The translations under genes and the position numbers were made by a program. Positions 1-9,932 of a DNA stretch of 64,000 nt are shown here, one piece after another. Source of the DNA: Ruminococcus sp. (GTDB taxonomy: Bacteria > Bacillota > Clostridia > Oscillospirales > Ruminococcaceae); NCBI GenBank assembly GCA_021205185.1, contig JAJPYB010000008.1, forward strand, positions 62,001 through 126,000, read 5' to 3'. The notes beneath the pieces were generated by a model. The model was not told the origin of the DNA and did no database searches. It saw only the letters and a program-made list of their open reading frames with translations. Numbering within the stretch: position 1 is the stretch's first letter; the number at the start of each line of letters is the position of its first letter.

Positions 1-76
1 CTTTAGCGCCGCAGGAAGTGCAGAAGTTAGCGCCCTCTGAAAGCGGTGTACCGCAGTTTGCACAAAATTTTGACAT
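1..76 (-). CDS. zinc-ribbon domain protein, N-terminus only (runs off window start)
   Basis: Reverse strand from ATG at 76: MSKFCANCGTPLSEGANFCTSCGAK; paired CxxC zinc-ribbon motif. Confidence 0.7.
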   Translation of the reverse strand, partial: MSKFCANCGTPLSEGANFCTSCGAK

Positions 77-351
77 GGAAATATCCCCCTTTGTATTTTT
101 TACGTTTTTCAAATCAGGCAATTTGCCTTATACCAAAATAATAGCATAAAATCGTTAAAAAGTAAACCATTTTACATTATTTTTTCAAACATTATAGGGC
201 GACACGCATTAAGCGAAGCTTAATGCGTGCGTAGCATAATGCGGGATAGAGCTGAAATGAAAATCTGTTATTTTCATTTGATTAGAATCTCGTACCGCCT
301 ACATATTTATTTTATTATACCACCCCGCCGCTGGCGGGGTGACTTACTCTA

Positions 352-1095
352 CTACTTACTTTCCCCGCCAAATGCGTCAAGCTCGTCCTCGTAGTCATCC
401 TCGCTCATCTGGCTATAGAAAACAGCGTCGGAGATTAGCCCCAAAGCGTCGTAAGTGCACCACTCAGTGCCGACCTTCAGAACAGTAAACGTCTTTTCCT
501 CATCGTGGTCTGAAAAGCTCTGCACAACCTCTACCTCATAGCCGCCGCTGGCGTCAATCTGAAAGCCCTGTCCGTAAGAATCTGATTTTGAGCGCTTATA
601 GGCTAAAAGGTCAATGTCGTCAAGCTCTTTCACACTTTTTATAGTGATCTTAAAATCCTCGGTTTCCTTTGCTGCAGCGCTGATTGAAATCAGACGCTCT
701 GTTCCTGTTTTCATATCTGAAATCGAAACGTCGTAATAGTCGTCGGCGGCAGTTCTCAAAATCTCTTCGCCGACAGCAATTTTAAGGTCGTTAAAATCGC
801 CCTCGCCGTTTAAAATATTAAGATAGGAGGTTATCGCCGCTTCGTAAGTGTTGCTTTTTATGTAGGTTGCAATGATAAAAATTGCGAAAACGACAATAAT
901 CGCTACGGCGACAATTCCGATTATAGCGTCTCTGAAGGGGAGAGATTTAAACTTTACCGCATTTTCGGCAATAATACTTTTTGTGGAGGAGGTACTTGCA
1001 GCTTGCGGCTGAGAGATAATTTCTTCGCCGCAAAAAGGACAGAACTTTTCATCCGGTGAAAGCTCTGCGCCGCAAATATGGCAAAAGTTTTGCAT
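352..1095 (-). CDS. zinc-ribbon membrane protein of unknown function
   Basis: CHICGAELSPDEKFCPFCGEE zinc ribbon followed by one TM helix. Confidence 0.8.
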   Translation of the reverse strand: MQNFCHICGAELSPDEKFCPFCGEEIISQPQAASTSSTKSIIAENAVKFKSLPFRDAIIGIVAVAIIVVFAIFIIATYIKSNTYEAAITSYLNILNGEGDFNDLKIAVGEEILRTAADDYYDVSISDMKTGTERLISISAAAKETEDFKITIKSVKELDDIDLLAYKRSKSDSYGQGFQIDASGGYEVEVVQSFSDHDEEKTFTVLKVGTEWCTYDALGLISDAVFYSQMSEDDYEDELDAFGGESK

Positions 1096-1126
1096 ACTCT
1101 CCCTCCTTATCAGTTTTAAATCCTAT

Positions 1127-2296
1127 CTAGTCAAGTAAAACCTGTTTACCATTTCTGAAAGCACGTCGGTAAACTCGGCTTGAAATTCCGCAAACTATCT
1201 CGTAGTTAATGGTGCCGCAAAGGGAAGCTATATCGTCGACAGTAATTTCCTCGTCGCCCTGCTTGCCTATTAAAATAACGTCGTCGCCAACCTCAACCTC
1301 AGCGTTCGTAGCGTCGACGGTTATCTGGTCCATACAAACTCGCCCTACAACTTTGCATCTTGTGCCGTTTATAAGAACCTCACCCTTGTTTGAAAGAAGT
1401 CTGGGGTAGCCGTCTGCGTAGCCAACAGTAACGGTCGCAAGCTTCATATCCTTTGTCGCCTGAAAGGTTCTGCCATAGCCGACAAAGGTTCCGCTCTTTA
1501 TAGTTTTTACCATCGAAACGGTAGAAACAAGCTCCATTACAGGTCTGATTTCTATCGGAAGCTCAAGCGAGCTGTCTGGTTTTAGTCCGTAAAGAATAAT
1601 TCCCAGTCTTGCAAGATCCGAGCCCTCGGAGTCGGTATAAACGCCGCCCGCAGAGTTTAACCAATGACAGCATCCAACGTAGTATTCGTTCTGCTCCAGC
1701 CTAAAGCGAACCTCTTTGATTTTATCAATCTGCAATTTAGTATATGCTTCGTCGTCTGCGTTATTTGAATCTGCAACACAAAGGTGGGTGAAAATTCCTC
1801 CGACGACAAGATTAGGAAGCCTGTAAATTTTCTCCGCCTCACGAACAGCAAGACCTGTATCATCACAGGGAATACCAATTCTCGACATTCCCGTATCGAG
1901 CTTTATGTGAACCTTTACTCTTGACTTTCCTGCAAATTGGTTTGAAACGAAGGAGTTTAGCGCTTCGGCGTATTCATAGCTCATACAAGCCTGAATTATG
2001 TCATACTGAATGAGCCTGTCTGCTTCGGTGGGGTCTGTATAGCCAAGAATTAAAATGTTTCCTCTTATTTGCTGCTCACGAAGCCTTATCGCTTCGTCTA
2101 TATTTGCTACCGCAAACCATTTAACTCCTAAGTCGTCCTGAAGGCAGGTAGCAATCGCCTTTGCGCTATGTCCGTAAGCGTTCGCTTTTACAACGCACAT
2201 CAGCGGTATATCGCCAATAGCTCTCTGGTAGCTTTTGGCATTAAAAATAATATTGTCGAGATTGATGTTTGCGACAGTTCTTTTGGTATAGTACAT
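1127..2296 (-). CDS. alr: alanine racemase
   Basis: CVVKANAYGHSA PLP-lysine motif and C-terminal RVCMDQITVD motif. Confidence 0.95.
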   Translation of the reverse strand: MYYTKRTVANINLDNIIFNAKSYQRAIGDIPLMCVVKANAYGHSAKAIATCLQDDLGVKWFAVANIDEAIRLREQQIRGNILILGYTDPTEADRLIQYDIIQACMSYEYAEALNSFVSNQFAGKSRVKVHIKLDTGMSRIGIPCDDTGLAVREAEKIYRLPNLVVGGIFTHLCVADSNNADDEAYTKLQIDKIKEVRFRLEQNEYYVGCCHWLNSAGGVYTDSEGSDLARLGIILYGLKPDSSLELPIEIRPVMELVSTVSMVKTIKSGTFVGYGRTFQATKDMKLATVTVGYADGYPRLLSNKGEVLINGTRCKVVGRVCMDQITVDATNAEVEVGDDVILIGKQGDEEITVDDIASLCGTINYEIVCGISSRVYRRAFRNGKQVLLD

Positions 2297-2383
2297 AAAA
2301 AATCAGTCCTCACCTATTGAAATATTTAAAAATATGTGTTATCCTTAATGGTGTGAATTAAAACGCAACAAGGGGAATTATGA

Positions 2384-2962
2384 ATGAAGGTACAAAAACC
2401 ATTAGCTATGTGTTTTTCAGGTCACAGACCCGAAATGCTTCCCGGCAAGGGAAACAGATCAGTTGAAGGGTATAAGCAGCTGAAAAGTATGGTTGACCTG
2501 CACGTACACGACGCTATAAACGAAGGCTATTCGGTTTTTTATACCGGAATGGCTCGAGGGGTAGATTTATTAGCGGCGCTTACCGTACTTTCATACAGAA
2601 ATATATATCGGCATATAAAGCTTATATGCGTTATACCATATCGGCATCAGAACGACAAGTATATCAAAAAAGATGCTTACGATTATGGCTGGATAACATA
2701 TAGAGCCGACGAGGTTATATGCCTTCAGGAAGATTATTCGAGAGATTGTATGCGAAAGCGCAATCAATATATGGTTGACCATTCGGACAAGCTTTTAGCG
2801 GTTGTCAAGAACTACAAAAGCGGAACGGGAATGACCATAAATATGGCAAAGAGAAAGGGGATCCCGATTGATATAATCGATTTGAATTCGCTCGAGCCGC
2901 TGCTTGAGCCGAGTCCTGACTCCGCCCCGATTACCTTAAATAAGTGTACACCGAAATTGTAA
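2384..2962 (+). CDS. SLOG/DUF1273-like family protein
   Basis: CFSGHRPEMLPG and FYTGMARGVDLLAA motifs typical of YpsA/SLOG proteins. Confidence 0.75.
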   Translation: MKVQKPLAMCFSGHRPEMLPGKGNRSVEGYKQLKSMVDLHVHDAINEGYSVFYTGMARGVDLLAALTVLSYRNIYRHIKLICVIPYRHQNDKYIKKDAYDYGWITYRADEVICLQEDYSRDCMRKRNQYMVDHSDKLLAVVKNYKSGTGMTINMAKRKGIPIDIIDLNSLEPLLEPSPDSAPITLNKCTPKL

Positions 2963-3014
2963 AAATTGCAAGCATTTTTAGTAAATAGCTTGAAACCTGA
3001 AAGGAAATGAATAA

Positions 3015-3932
3015 ATGGCAAAGGTTACAAACGCAAAGAAGAAGAGAAAATCTCAGGCGTCAGTTGCAATGGTTTATTTTATAACGCTTGTGATTGTGCT
3101 TGTTGTTGTCGGCGGAATCGCTATGCTTATAATGACAAGGCTTGTGCTTGACGACGATACTACAACTACCGTTTCCGAGGAGGATACAACGCCTACAAGT
3201 CAGGACAACACAACCTCGCTTTATATGCTTGTAAGCGACAGCGGCGAGCTTGAAATGTCGGTTGTTGCAAGAGTCCTGCCCTCGTCGAAAGAAATTATAC
3301 TTTTGCCAATTTCAGAAAAAACGCTTATTGAAAGCGGAAGTCAGACGCTCGAAAGCATTTACAGCTCAACAGGCTCGCAGGGCGTTTTAACGGAGATTGA
3401 AACGCTGCTCGGAACAGAGATGGATAACTATATTGTTTTGGACCACGACAATTTTGAAAACACAATAGACTATCTGTCGTCAATTTCCTACACGATAACG
3501 GAGGATATGTACTATATTGATGAAAATTCAGACGATATAGTAAACTACGCCGAGGGCGACGAGCTGACGCTCTTTGGCTCGGAGCTTCGTCCGCTTATAA
3601 CCTATCCTCTTTACGAGGACGGCGCAAGCGAGAATGTAAGAGTTTGCGGCGAGCTTTTAACCGAGGTTATAAACCAGGCGTTTGATACAACGCTCAGCGT
3701 TCAGAATTTAGGCTCAACCTACAGCTCGATGCTTAAAAATTCTGACGACAAGGATTTCCTTTTAAGCGACTACGAGGACTCGATTTACGACAACATTCAA
3801 TACATAATCGACAACGCTAACGAGCCTGCAAGCTACATTACCGCAACAGGCACATGGAGCGATGACGATTCAACCTTCACAGTAGACGAAACCTTCAAGG
3901 AACAGCTTGTTTCAATTTTTGAGCTTGAATAG
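3015..3932 (+). CDS. membrane-anchored extracellular protein, possibly LCP-like
   Basis: N-terminal TM, basic start, extracellular acidic domain; LCP assignment is tentative. Confidence 0.55.
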   Translation: MAKVTNAKKKRKSQASVAMVYFITLVIVLVVVGGIAMLIMTRLVLDDDTTTTVSEEDTTPTSQDNTTSLYMLVSDSGELEMSVVARVLPSSKEIILLPISEKTLIESGSQTLESIYSSTGSQGVLTEIETLLGTEMDNYIVLDHDNFENTIDYLSSISYTITEDMYYIDENSDDIVNYAEGDELTLFGSELRPLITYPLYEDGASENVRVCGELLTEVINQAFDTTLSVQNLGSTYSSMLKNSDDKDFLLSDYEDSIYDNIQYIIDNANEPASYITATGTWSDDDSTFTVDETFKEQLVSIFELE

Positions 3933-3967
3933 TGAAGTTGTAACTCCGATACGAAAGGACTTAAATT

Positions 3968-4330
3968 ATGAAGCTTATGGTTTTCATTTTAAACAGAACC
4001 GAAAGGCTGGAAATGCTTCTGGAGGGATTTTCAAACGCCGGAGTTGGCGGAGCTACCATTATTGATTCAGCGGGTCTTGCGCAAACGCTCAACAGCCTTG
4101 ATTCATCCCTTCTGACTTCAACTGTCAGGGAGCTTTTAGGCTCGTCAGGCTCAGACGGCAACAAAACTATTCTTTCAGCTATAAGGGATGATCAGCTTGA
4201 AACTGTCCGCAAGGTTATATATGCCGCTGTCGGCGATCTGTCCTTGCCGAATACGGGAATTTTGTTGACAATACCTATTGACTTTGCCGAAGGATTACCA
4301 ATTCCGACCCAGCCGAAAGAAAATAAGTGA
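3968..4330 (+). CDS. PII-like small protein
   Basis: MKLMVFILNRTERLEMLLEGFSNAGVGGATIIDSAG resembles the PII-like fold start; family call by pattern only. Confidence 0.5.
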   Translation: MKLMVFILNRTERLEMLLEGFSNAGVGGATIIDSAGLAQTLNSLDSSLLTSTVRELLGSSGSDGNKTILSAIRDDQLETVRKVIYAAVGDLSLPNTGILLTIPIDFAEGLPIPTQPKENK

Positions 4331-4390
4331 TTTGTTTTAGGACAAGAAAAATCTGACAAATTAAAATAAAAGATCTGAAAGGAGCTTTGT

Positions 4391-5770
4391 ATGAACAATA
4401 CAGAAAAGACAATGGAAAAGATTGTAATTCTTTGCAAGAACAGAGGATTTATCTTTCCGGGAAGCGAAATTTACGGAGGCCTTGCAAACACATGGGATTA
4501 CGGTCCTCTGGGCGCACGCCTTAAAAACAATGTGAAGGACACATGGAGAAAGCGTTTTATTCAGGAGCGTCCGAACAGCTACGAGGTTGACGCAGATATT
4601 CTGATGAACCCGAGGGTATGGGAGGCAAGCGGCCACGTTACCAGCTTTTCCGACCCGCTTTTAGACTGCAAGGAATGTAAAATGCGTCACAGAGCCGACG
4701 AGCTTATTGATAATTTTGATCCGAACGCTCACGCAGACGGAATGACCAAGGAGGAAATGTTTGAATATATAAAGGCTCATTCTATCCCTTGTCCGAATTG
4801 CGGAAAGCACAACTTTACCGACATCAGAGAGTTTAATCTGATGTTTCAGACGTTCAGAGGGGTTACCAACGACTCAAAGAGTATTATCTATTTAAGACCT
4901 GAAAACGCACAGGGCGAGTATGTAAACTTCTTAAACGTACAACGCACAATGAGAGCGAAGCTTCCGTTTTCAATCGGACAGATAGGCAAGGCGTTCAGAA
5001 ACGAAATCACTCCTGGAAACTTCACATTCAGAACGATAGAATTTGAGCAAATGGAGTTCCAGACGTTTTGTAAGGAGGGCGACGACTCCGACCTTTACGA
5101 TTACTTCAAGCAGTACGGACTTGAATATTTTAAGGATCTGGGAATTGCGCCAGAGCATCTGAGGTTCCACGACCATGAAAAGCTTGCCCACTACGCAAAG
5201 GCAGCTTGCGATATAGAGTTTCTGTTCCCGTTCGGCTGGGGCGAAATCAACGGAACTCACAACAGAACAAACTTCGACCTTACCCGTCATCAGGAGTACA
5301 GCGGAACAAAGCAGGAGTACCTTGACCCTGAAACCAACGAGAAGTACATTCCGTTTATTATCGAGTCAACCTACGGACTTGACAGAACGGTTTTAGCGCT
5401 CCTGTGCGAGGCTTATGACGAAGAGGTTATCGACGAGGCTAAAAACGACGTCAGAACAGTTTTGCATTTAAGCCCTGCTATTGCGCCGTACAAGGCGGCA
5501 ATTTTACCGCTTTCAAAGAAGCTTTCGGGCGAGGCTGAAAAGCTTTATGCTAAGCTTTCAAAATCCTTTATGGTGGATTACGACGTTACAGGCTCGATAG
5601 GCAAGAGATACCGCCGTCAGGACGAAATCGGAACGCCTTTCTGCATTACCTTTGACTTTGATTCTCTTGAGGACGGCTGCGTAACAGTACGTGACAGAGA
5701 TACTATGGAGCAGGAAAGAATCAGCATGGACGAGCTAGAGGAGTATCTTGCAAAGAGAGTGATTTTCTAA
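4391..5770 (+). CDS. glyS: glycine--tRNA ligase (dimeric type)
   Basis: Class II aaRS; GFIFPGSEIYGGLANTWDYGPLG and RPENAQGEYVNF motifs. Confidence 0.95.
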   Translation: MNNTEKTMEKIVILCKNRGFIFPGSEIYGGLANTWDYGPLGARLKNNVKDTWRKRFIQERPNSYEVDADILMNPRVWEASGHVTSFSDPLLDCKECKMRHRADELIDNFDPNAHADGMTKEEMFEYIKAHSIPCPNCGKHNFTDIREFNLMFQTFRGVTNDSKSIIYLRPENAQGEYVNFLNVQRTMRAKLPFSIGQIGKAFRNEITPGNFTFRTIEFEQMEFQTFCKEGDDSDLYDYFKQYGLEYFKDLGIAPEHLRFHDHEKLAHYAKAACDIEFLFPFGWGEINGTHNRTNFDLTRHQEYSGTKQEYLDPETNEKYIPFIIESTYGLDRTVLALLCEAYDEEVIDEAKNDVRTVLHLSPAIAPYKAAILPLSKKLSGEAEKLYAKLSKSFMVDYDVTGSIGKRYRRQDEIGTPFCITFDFDSLEDGCVTVRDRDTMEQERISMDELEEYLAKRVIF

Positions 5771-5778
5771 AATCAAAG

Positions 5779-5806
5779 AATCCCTTGCCAAATGGCAGGG
5801 GATTTT
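5779..5806 (+). terminator. Terminator-like hairpin after glyS
   Basis: TCCCttGCCAaaTGGCagGGGA followed by T-rich stretch. Confidence 0.6.
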
Positions 5807-5825
5807 AGCTAAAGGAGGAAAATTT

Positions 5826-7154
5826 ATGCCAAATCCAATCTTACCATTGTGGGAGTATATACCGGACGGAGAGCCAAGAGTTTTCGGCGACAGAGTTTAC
5901 CTGTACGGTTCGCACGACAATGCTGGAGCGGATAACTTTTGCGACAAAAAGCTAAAGGTGTGGAGCGCGCCGATTAACGACCTAAACAACTGGGTATGCC
6001 ATGGCGACAGCTTCAGACTTGTCGGCGACGAGGAAAGACCGGCCGACATAAAGGGGCTTGAGGACTGCTATCTTTATGCGCCTGACGTTATTGAAAAGGA
6101 CGGCGTGTATTACCTGTATATGTATGTGTTTATGGCGGGCGGAATTGTTGCAAAAAGCGACAAGCCAGAAGGACCGTTCAAGCTTATTTCAACCTATCAA
6201 TACGACCCTGAGGACGTCGGCGACGGCGGAATTTTTAACGACCCCGGCGTGCTGGTTGACGACGACGGCAGAGTTTACATATACTACGGCTTTGAAAAGA
6301 GTCATTCAAACGAAATCAACCCCGAGAATATGGTTGAAATTATAAAAGGCTCATACAGACCCAATATGGTGGGCGAGAGAGACAGAAGCGACGACGCATG
6401 GTTTTTTGAAGCAAGCTCGATAAGGAAAATCGGCGACACCTATTACTTTATCTATTCGCCACGTCTTGGAAACAGGCTGGCTTATGCGACCTCAAAAACG
6501 CCGCAGGGGCCGTTTGAGTACAGAGGATATATAGTTGACAACGGCGACGAGTACCCGGCAGGAAACGACCACGGCTCAATCTGCAACATCAACGGTCAAT
6601 GGTACATTTTCTACCACAGAATGACAAACGGCACAATCACGTCAAGAAGAGCTTGCGTTGAGAAGATTGAAATTCTCCCTGACGGCTCTATTCCTACAGT
6701 CGAAATGACATCCTTAGGCTTTGAGGATGCGCTTGACCCGTACAAAATCACCGAAGCGGAAATTGCCTGCGTTTTAAAGGGCGGAGCAATGGTTACCGAA
6801 AAGGACAGATTCACACGAGTTATAACAAACATCACAAACGGCTGTATTGCCGGCTACAAGTATTTTGAGTTCGGCGAGGACAACACAGGCGTAAGTATGC
6901 AGCTTTATGTAAAGACCCACGGAACAGGCTGTCGCTCAAGGATTCACGTTTACATTGACAGCGTTGACGATAAAAACGAAATCGGCGTAGTTGAAATAGG
7001 TTCAAACAGCGGTGAGTATTCAGGCAAGGTAAAGTGTGTAACAGGTCGCCACGCTCTATACTTTAAGGCGGAATACGCTTACGAGGGAGCATTCACCGAC
7101 GCATTTGACAAGAGAAATCTGTTTGACCTTTGCTCGTTTGTATTCATTAAATAA
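5826..7154 (+). CDS. glycoside hydrolase family 43 protein
   Basis: NPILPLWEYIPDGEPRVFGDRVYLYGSHD, APDVIEKDGVYYLY; GH43 five-bladed propeller motifs. Confidence 0.9.
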   Translation: MPNPILPLWEYIPDGEPRVFGDRVYLYGSHDNAGADNFCDKKLKVWSAPINDLNNWVCHGDSFRLVGDEERPADIKGLEDCYLYAPDVIEKDGVYYLYMYVFMAGGIVAKSDKPEGPFKLISTYQYDPEDVGDGGIFNDPGVLVDDDGRVYIYYGFEKSHSNEINPENMVEIIKGSYRPNMVGERDRSDDAWFFEASSIRKIGDTYYFIYSPRLGNRLAYATSKTPQGPFEYRGYIVDNGDEYPAGNDHGSICNINGQWYIFYHRMTNGTITSRRACVEKIEILPDGSIPTVEMTSLGFEDALDPYKITEAEIACVLKGGAMVTEKDRFTRVITNITNGCIAGYKYFEFGEDNTGVSMQLYVKTHGTGCRSRIHVYIDSVDDKNEIGVVEIGSNSGEYSGKVKCVTGRHALYFKAEYAYEGAFTDAFDKRNLFDLCSFVFIK

Positions 7155-7183
7155 CAGCACAGTCCTAAAAAAGGAGAGGAAAA

Positions 7184-7954
7184 ATGCTTTACAATATTTT
7201 TGATTCCCACTCGCATTATGACGACAACCGCTTTGACAAGGACAGAGATGAGCTTTTAAGCGGTATGCTGTCTTCTACTGTAAGCTACATTATGCACGCA
7301 AGCACAGACATAAATTCAGCGCAGTTTGGAATAAAGCTCGCAGACAAGTACCCGAACATTTACACAAGCGTTGGAATACATCCGCTTGATCTTGACAAGC
7401 TGGAGGACGACACGCTTGAAAAAATAGAAGAAATCGCCCGTGACAACGAAAAGGTAAAGGCGATAGGCGAGATAGGACTTGACTACCACTACGAGCCTTT
7501 TGACAAGGAGCTTCAAAAGCGGATTTTCACCGAGCAGGTTAAGCTTGCAAATAAACTGAATCTTCCTGTAATCGTCCATTTAAGAGAAGCGACGCAGGAC
7601 GGAATGGAAATTTTAAAGAAGTACAAGCCTAAAGGCGTAGTGCATTGCTTTTCAGGCTCCGCTGAAACGGCAAGCGAGGTTTTAAATCTTGGTATGTATA
7701 TCGGCTTTACCGGCGTTTTGACATTTAAAAATTCCAAAAAGGCAAGGCGAGCGGCAAGCATTGTGCCACTGGACAGGCTGCTGCTCGAAACAGACTGTCC
7801 ATATATGGCGCCCGAGCCTTTCAGGGGTAAGCGCTGCGACAGCCGAATGATTAGCGAAATTGCGAAAACAGCAGCTGAGATTTACAACCTCTCGCCGCAG
7901 GAGATTTTGGATGCGACCTGCGAAAATGCAAAAGTGCTTTATGGTATTTTGTGA
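7184..7954 (+). CDS. tatD: TatD family hydrolase
   Basis: DSHSHYDDNRFDKDR, GEIGLDYHY, LLETDCPYMAPEPFRGKR. Confidence 0.95.
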   Translation: MLYNIFDSHSHYDDNRFDKDRDELLSGMLSSTVSYIMHASTDINSAQFGIKLADKYPNIYTSVGIHPLDLDKLEDDTLEKIEEIARDNEKVKAIGEIGLDYHYEPFDKELQKRIFTEQVKLANKLNLPVIVHLREATQDGMEILKKYKPKGVVHCFSGSAETASEVLNLGMYIGFTGVLTFKNSKKARRAASIVPLDRLLLETDCPYMAPEPFRGKRCDSRMISEIAKTAAEIYNLSPQEILDATCENAKVLYGIL

Positions 7955-8080
7955 TAAGTATTAGAGCTTGGTTTATCAGGACGGTGGATTTGCGTTTTGC
8001 GAAATTGTCGAAAAATTTTTCTACCTCTTGCACAATCAGGCGCAGGTAAAAGCCTATCAGATTTGTATATTTTTAACACT

Positions 8081-8116
8081 CGCTCTGACAAGAGAAATTT
8101 GTCGGAGCGATTTTTT
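8081..8116 (+). terminator. Rho-independent terminator-like hairpin downstream of tatD / in the pdxS leader
   Basis: CGCTCtgACAAgagaaatTTGTcgGAGCG followed by ATTTTTT. Confidence 0.7.
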
Positions 8117-8268
8117 CGGCGTGTTGCACAAACTAAAGAGCTACAAGAAGAAAGATTTGTAAAAATTCAACAAAGAAAGAAGAAATTCGCCGAAGATTTT
8201 TCACTTTGATAAAAGCGATTTGGTGGTATAAAATGAGAACAGAAGCAAACGAGTTTACCTCAGTATTT

Positions 8269-8416
8269 AGTTTGCCGCCCCGTCAGGGGGCAGTGAATCA
8301 ATGGTACTTTGCCACCCAAAATACTGACAGGAATGGTCCAGAAAGTAGTTTGCCGCCCCGTCAGGGGCGGTGAACCAGTGGCACTTTACCACCAAAAATA
8401 CTGACAGGAATGGTCC
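8269..8416 (+). repeat. Two imperfect ~70-nt direct repeats (period 78) upstream of pdxS
   Basis: AGTTTGCCGCCCCGTCAGGGG...AAAATACTGACAGGAATGGTCC at 8269-8339 and 8347-8416; each contains a CCCC-GTCA-GGGG hairpin. Confidence 0.85.
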
Positions 8417-8436
8417 TGTAGAAAAGGAGAAAAACA

Positions 8437-9333
8437 ATGGGAGAAGTAAAAACAATTCTCACAAACGAAAGATACGAGCTTAACAAAAACCTCGCCCAGA
8501 TGCTGAAGGGCGGAGTTATTATGGACGTTACAACACCAGAGCAGGCAAAAATTGCCGAAGCGGCAGGAGCCTGTGCGGTTATGGCGCTTGAAAGAATACC
8601 TGCTGATATTCGTGCGGCGGGCGGCGTTTCAAGAATGAGCGATCCTAAAATGATAAAGGGAATCCAGCAGGCAGTTTCGATTCCTGTTATGGCAAAGTGC
8701 AGAATAGGACATTTTGCCGAAGCGCAGATTCTTGAAGCGATTGAAATTGACTACATTGACGAAAGCGAGGTATTGTCGCCTGCCGACGACAAGTACCACA
8801 TTGACAAGACGGAGTTTAAGGTTCCGTTTGTCTGCGGAGCAAAGGATTTAGGCGAAGCGCTCAGAAGAATTTCAGAGGGCGCAGCTATGATAAGGACAAA
8901 GGGCGAGCCGGGAACGGGCGACGTTGTTCAGGCGGTAAGGCATATGAGAATGATGCAGTCTGAAGTCAGACGATTGGTTTCCCTTTCAAAGGACGAGCTT
9001 TATGATGCAGCAAAGCTTTTGCAGGTTCCTTACGAGCTTGCGCTTTACGTTCACGAAAACGGCAAGCTTCCTGTAGTAAACTTTGCGGCAGGAGGAGTTG
9101 CAACTCCGGCGGACGCGGCACTTATGATGCAGCTTGGCGCAGAGGGCGTTTTTGTAGGCTCTGGAATATTCAAGTCCGGCAATCCGGAAAAGAGAGCGCA
9201 GGCGATTGTAAAAGCGGTAACAAACTACAACGACCCGAAGCTTCTGGCAGAGCTGTCTGAGGATTTAGGCGAAGCAATGGTCGGAATAAACGAGCAGGAA
9301 ATCGAGCTTTTAATGGCGGAGCGTGGTAAATAA
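8437..9333 (+). CDS. pdxS: pyridoxal 5'-phosphate synthase lyase subunit PdxS
   Basis: [46 protein letters not shown]. Confidence 0.98.
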   Translation: MGEVKTILTNERYELNKNLAQMLKGGVIMDVTTPEQAKIAEAAGACAVMALERIPADIRAAGGVSRMSDPKMIKGIQQAVSIPVMAKCRIGHFAEAQILEAIEIDYIDESEVLSPADDKYHIDKTEFKVPFVCGAKDLGEALRRISEGAAMIRTKGEPGTGDVVQAVRHMRMMQSEVRRLVSLSKDELYDAAKLLQVPYELALYVHENGKLPVVNFAAGGVATPADAALMMQLGAEGVFVGSGIFKSGNPEKRAQAIVKAVTNYNDPKLLAELSEDLGEAMVGINEQEIELLMAERGK

Positions 9334-9900
9334 ATGACAGTAGCAGTTTTAGCGCTTCAGGGAGCTTTTTTTGAGCATGAAAAAATGCTCAGCCGATTAG
9401 GTGCAGAATATTTTGAAATTCGTCAGGCGTCGGATATAAAATCGAACTTTGATGCGCTTATTATTCCAGGCGGCGAGAGCACAACCATAAGAAAGCTTTT
9501 GTCGGAGCTTAATCTCTACGATGAGATCAAGAGTAAAATTCAAAGCGGTATGCCGGTGCTCGGAATCTGCGCCGGACTGATAACGCTTGCAAAGCATATA
9601 ACAAGCGATGTTGAAAATTCCGACAGAAGTCTGGAGGTTATGGACATTACCGCTTGTCGGAACGGCTACGGCAGACAGCTTGGAAGCTTTTTTGTAAGGG
9701 AAAGCTTTAACGGAGCGGAAATACCGATGACGTTTATAAGAGCGCCGTTTATTGAAAGCGTTGGCGAAGGGGTCGAGGTGTTAAGTACGGTTGACGGAAA
9801 AATCGTCGCCGCAAGGCAGGATAATATGCTGGTAACCGCCTTTCATCCGGAGCTGACGGACGATTTAACGGTTCACAGATATTTTCTCGATATGGTATAA
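9334..9900 (+). CDS. pdxT: pyridoxal 5'-phosphate synthase glutaminase subunit PdxT
   Basis: VLALQGAFFEHE, IIPGGESTTIRKL, GICAGLI, AFHPELTDD. Confidence 0.97.
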   Translation: MTVAVLALQGAFFEHEKMLSRLGAEYFEIRQASDIKSNFDALIIPGGESTTIRKLLSELNLYDEIKSKIQSGMPVLGICAGLITLAKHITSDVENSDRSLEVMDITACRNGYGRQLGSFFVRESFNGAEIPMTFIRAPFIESVGEGVEVLSTVDGKIVAARQDNMLVTAFHPELTDDLTVHRYFLDMV

Positions 9901-9906
9901 AAAACA

Positions 9907-9932
9907 AAAGGCATTCCCACGGGAGTGCCTTT
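9907..9932 (+). terminator. Terminator of pdxST
   Basis: AAAGGCAttcccacgggagTGCCTTT inverted repeat. Confidence 0.7.

Noticed and set aside
7968-8209. Two overlapping ORFs (7968..8162, 7997..8209)
   Set aside because: Different frames over a terminator hairpin, no recognisable domain, no convincing RBS.
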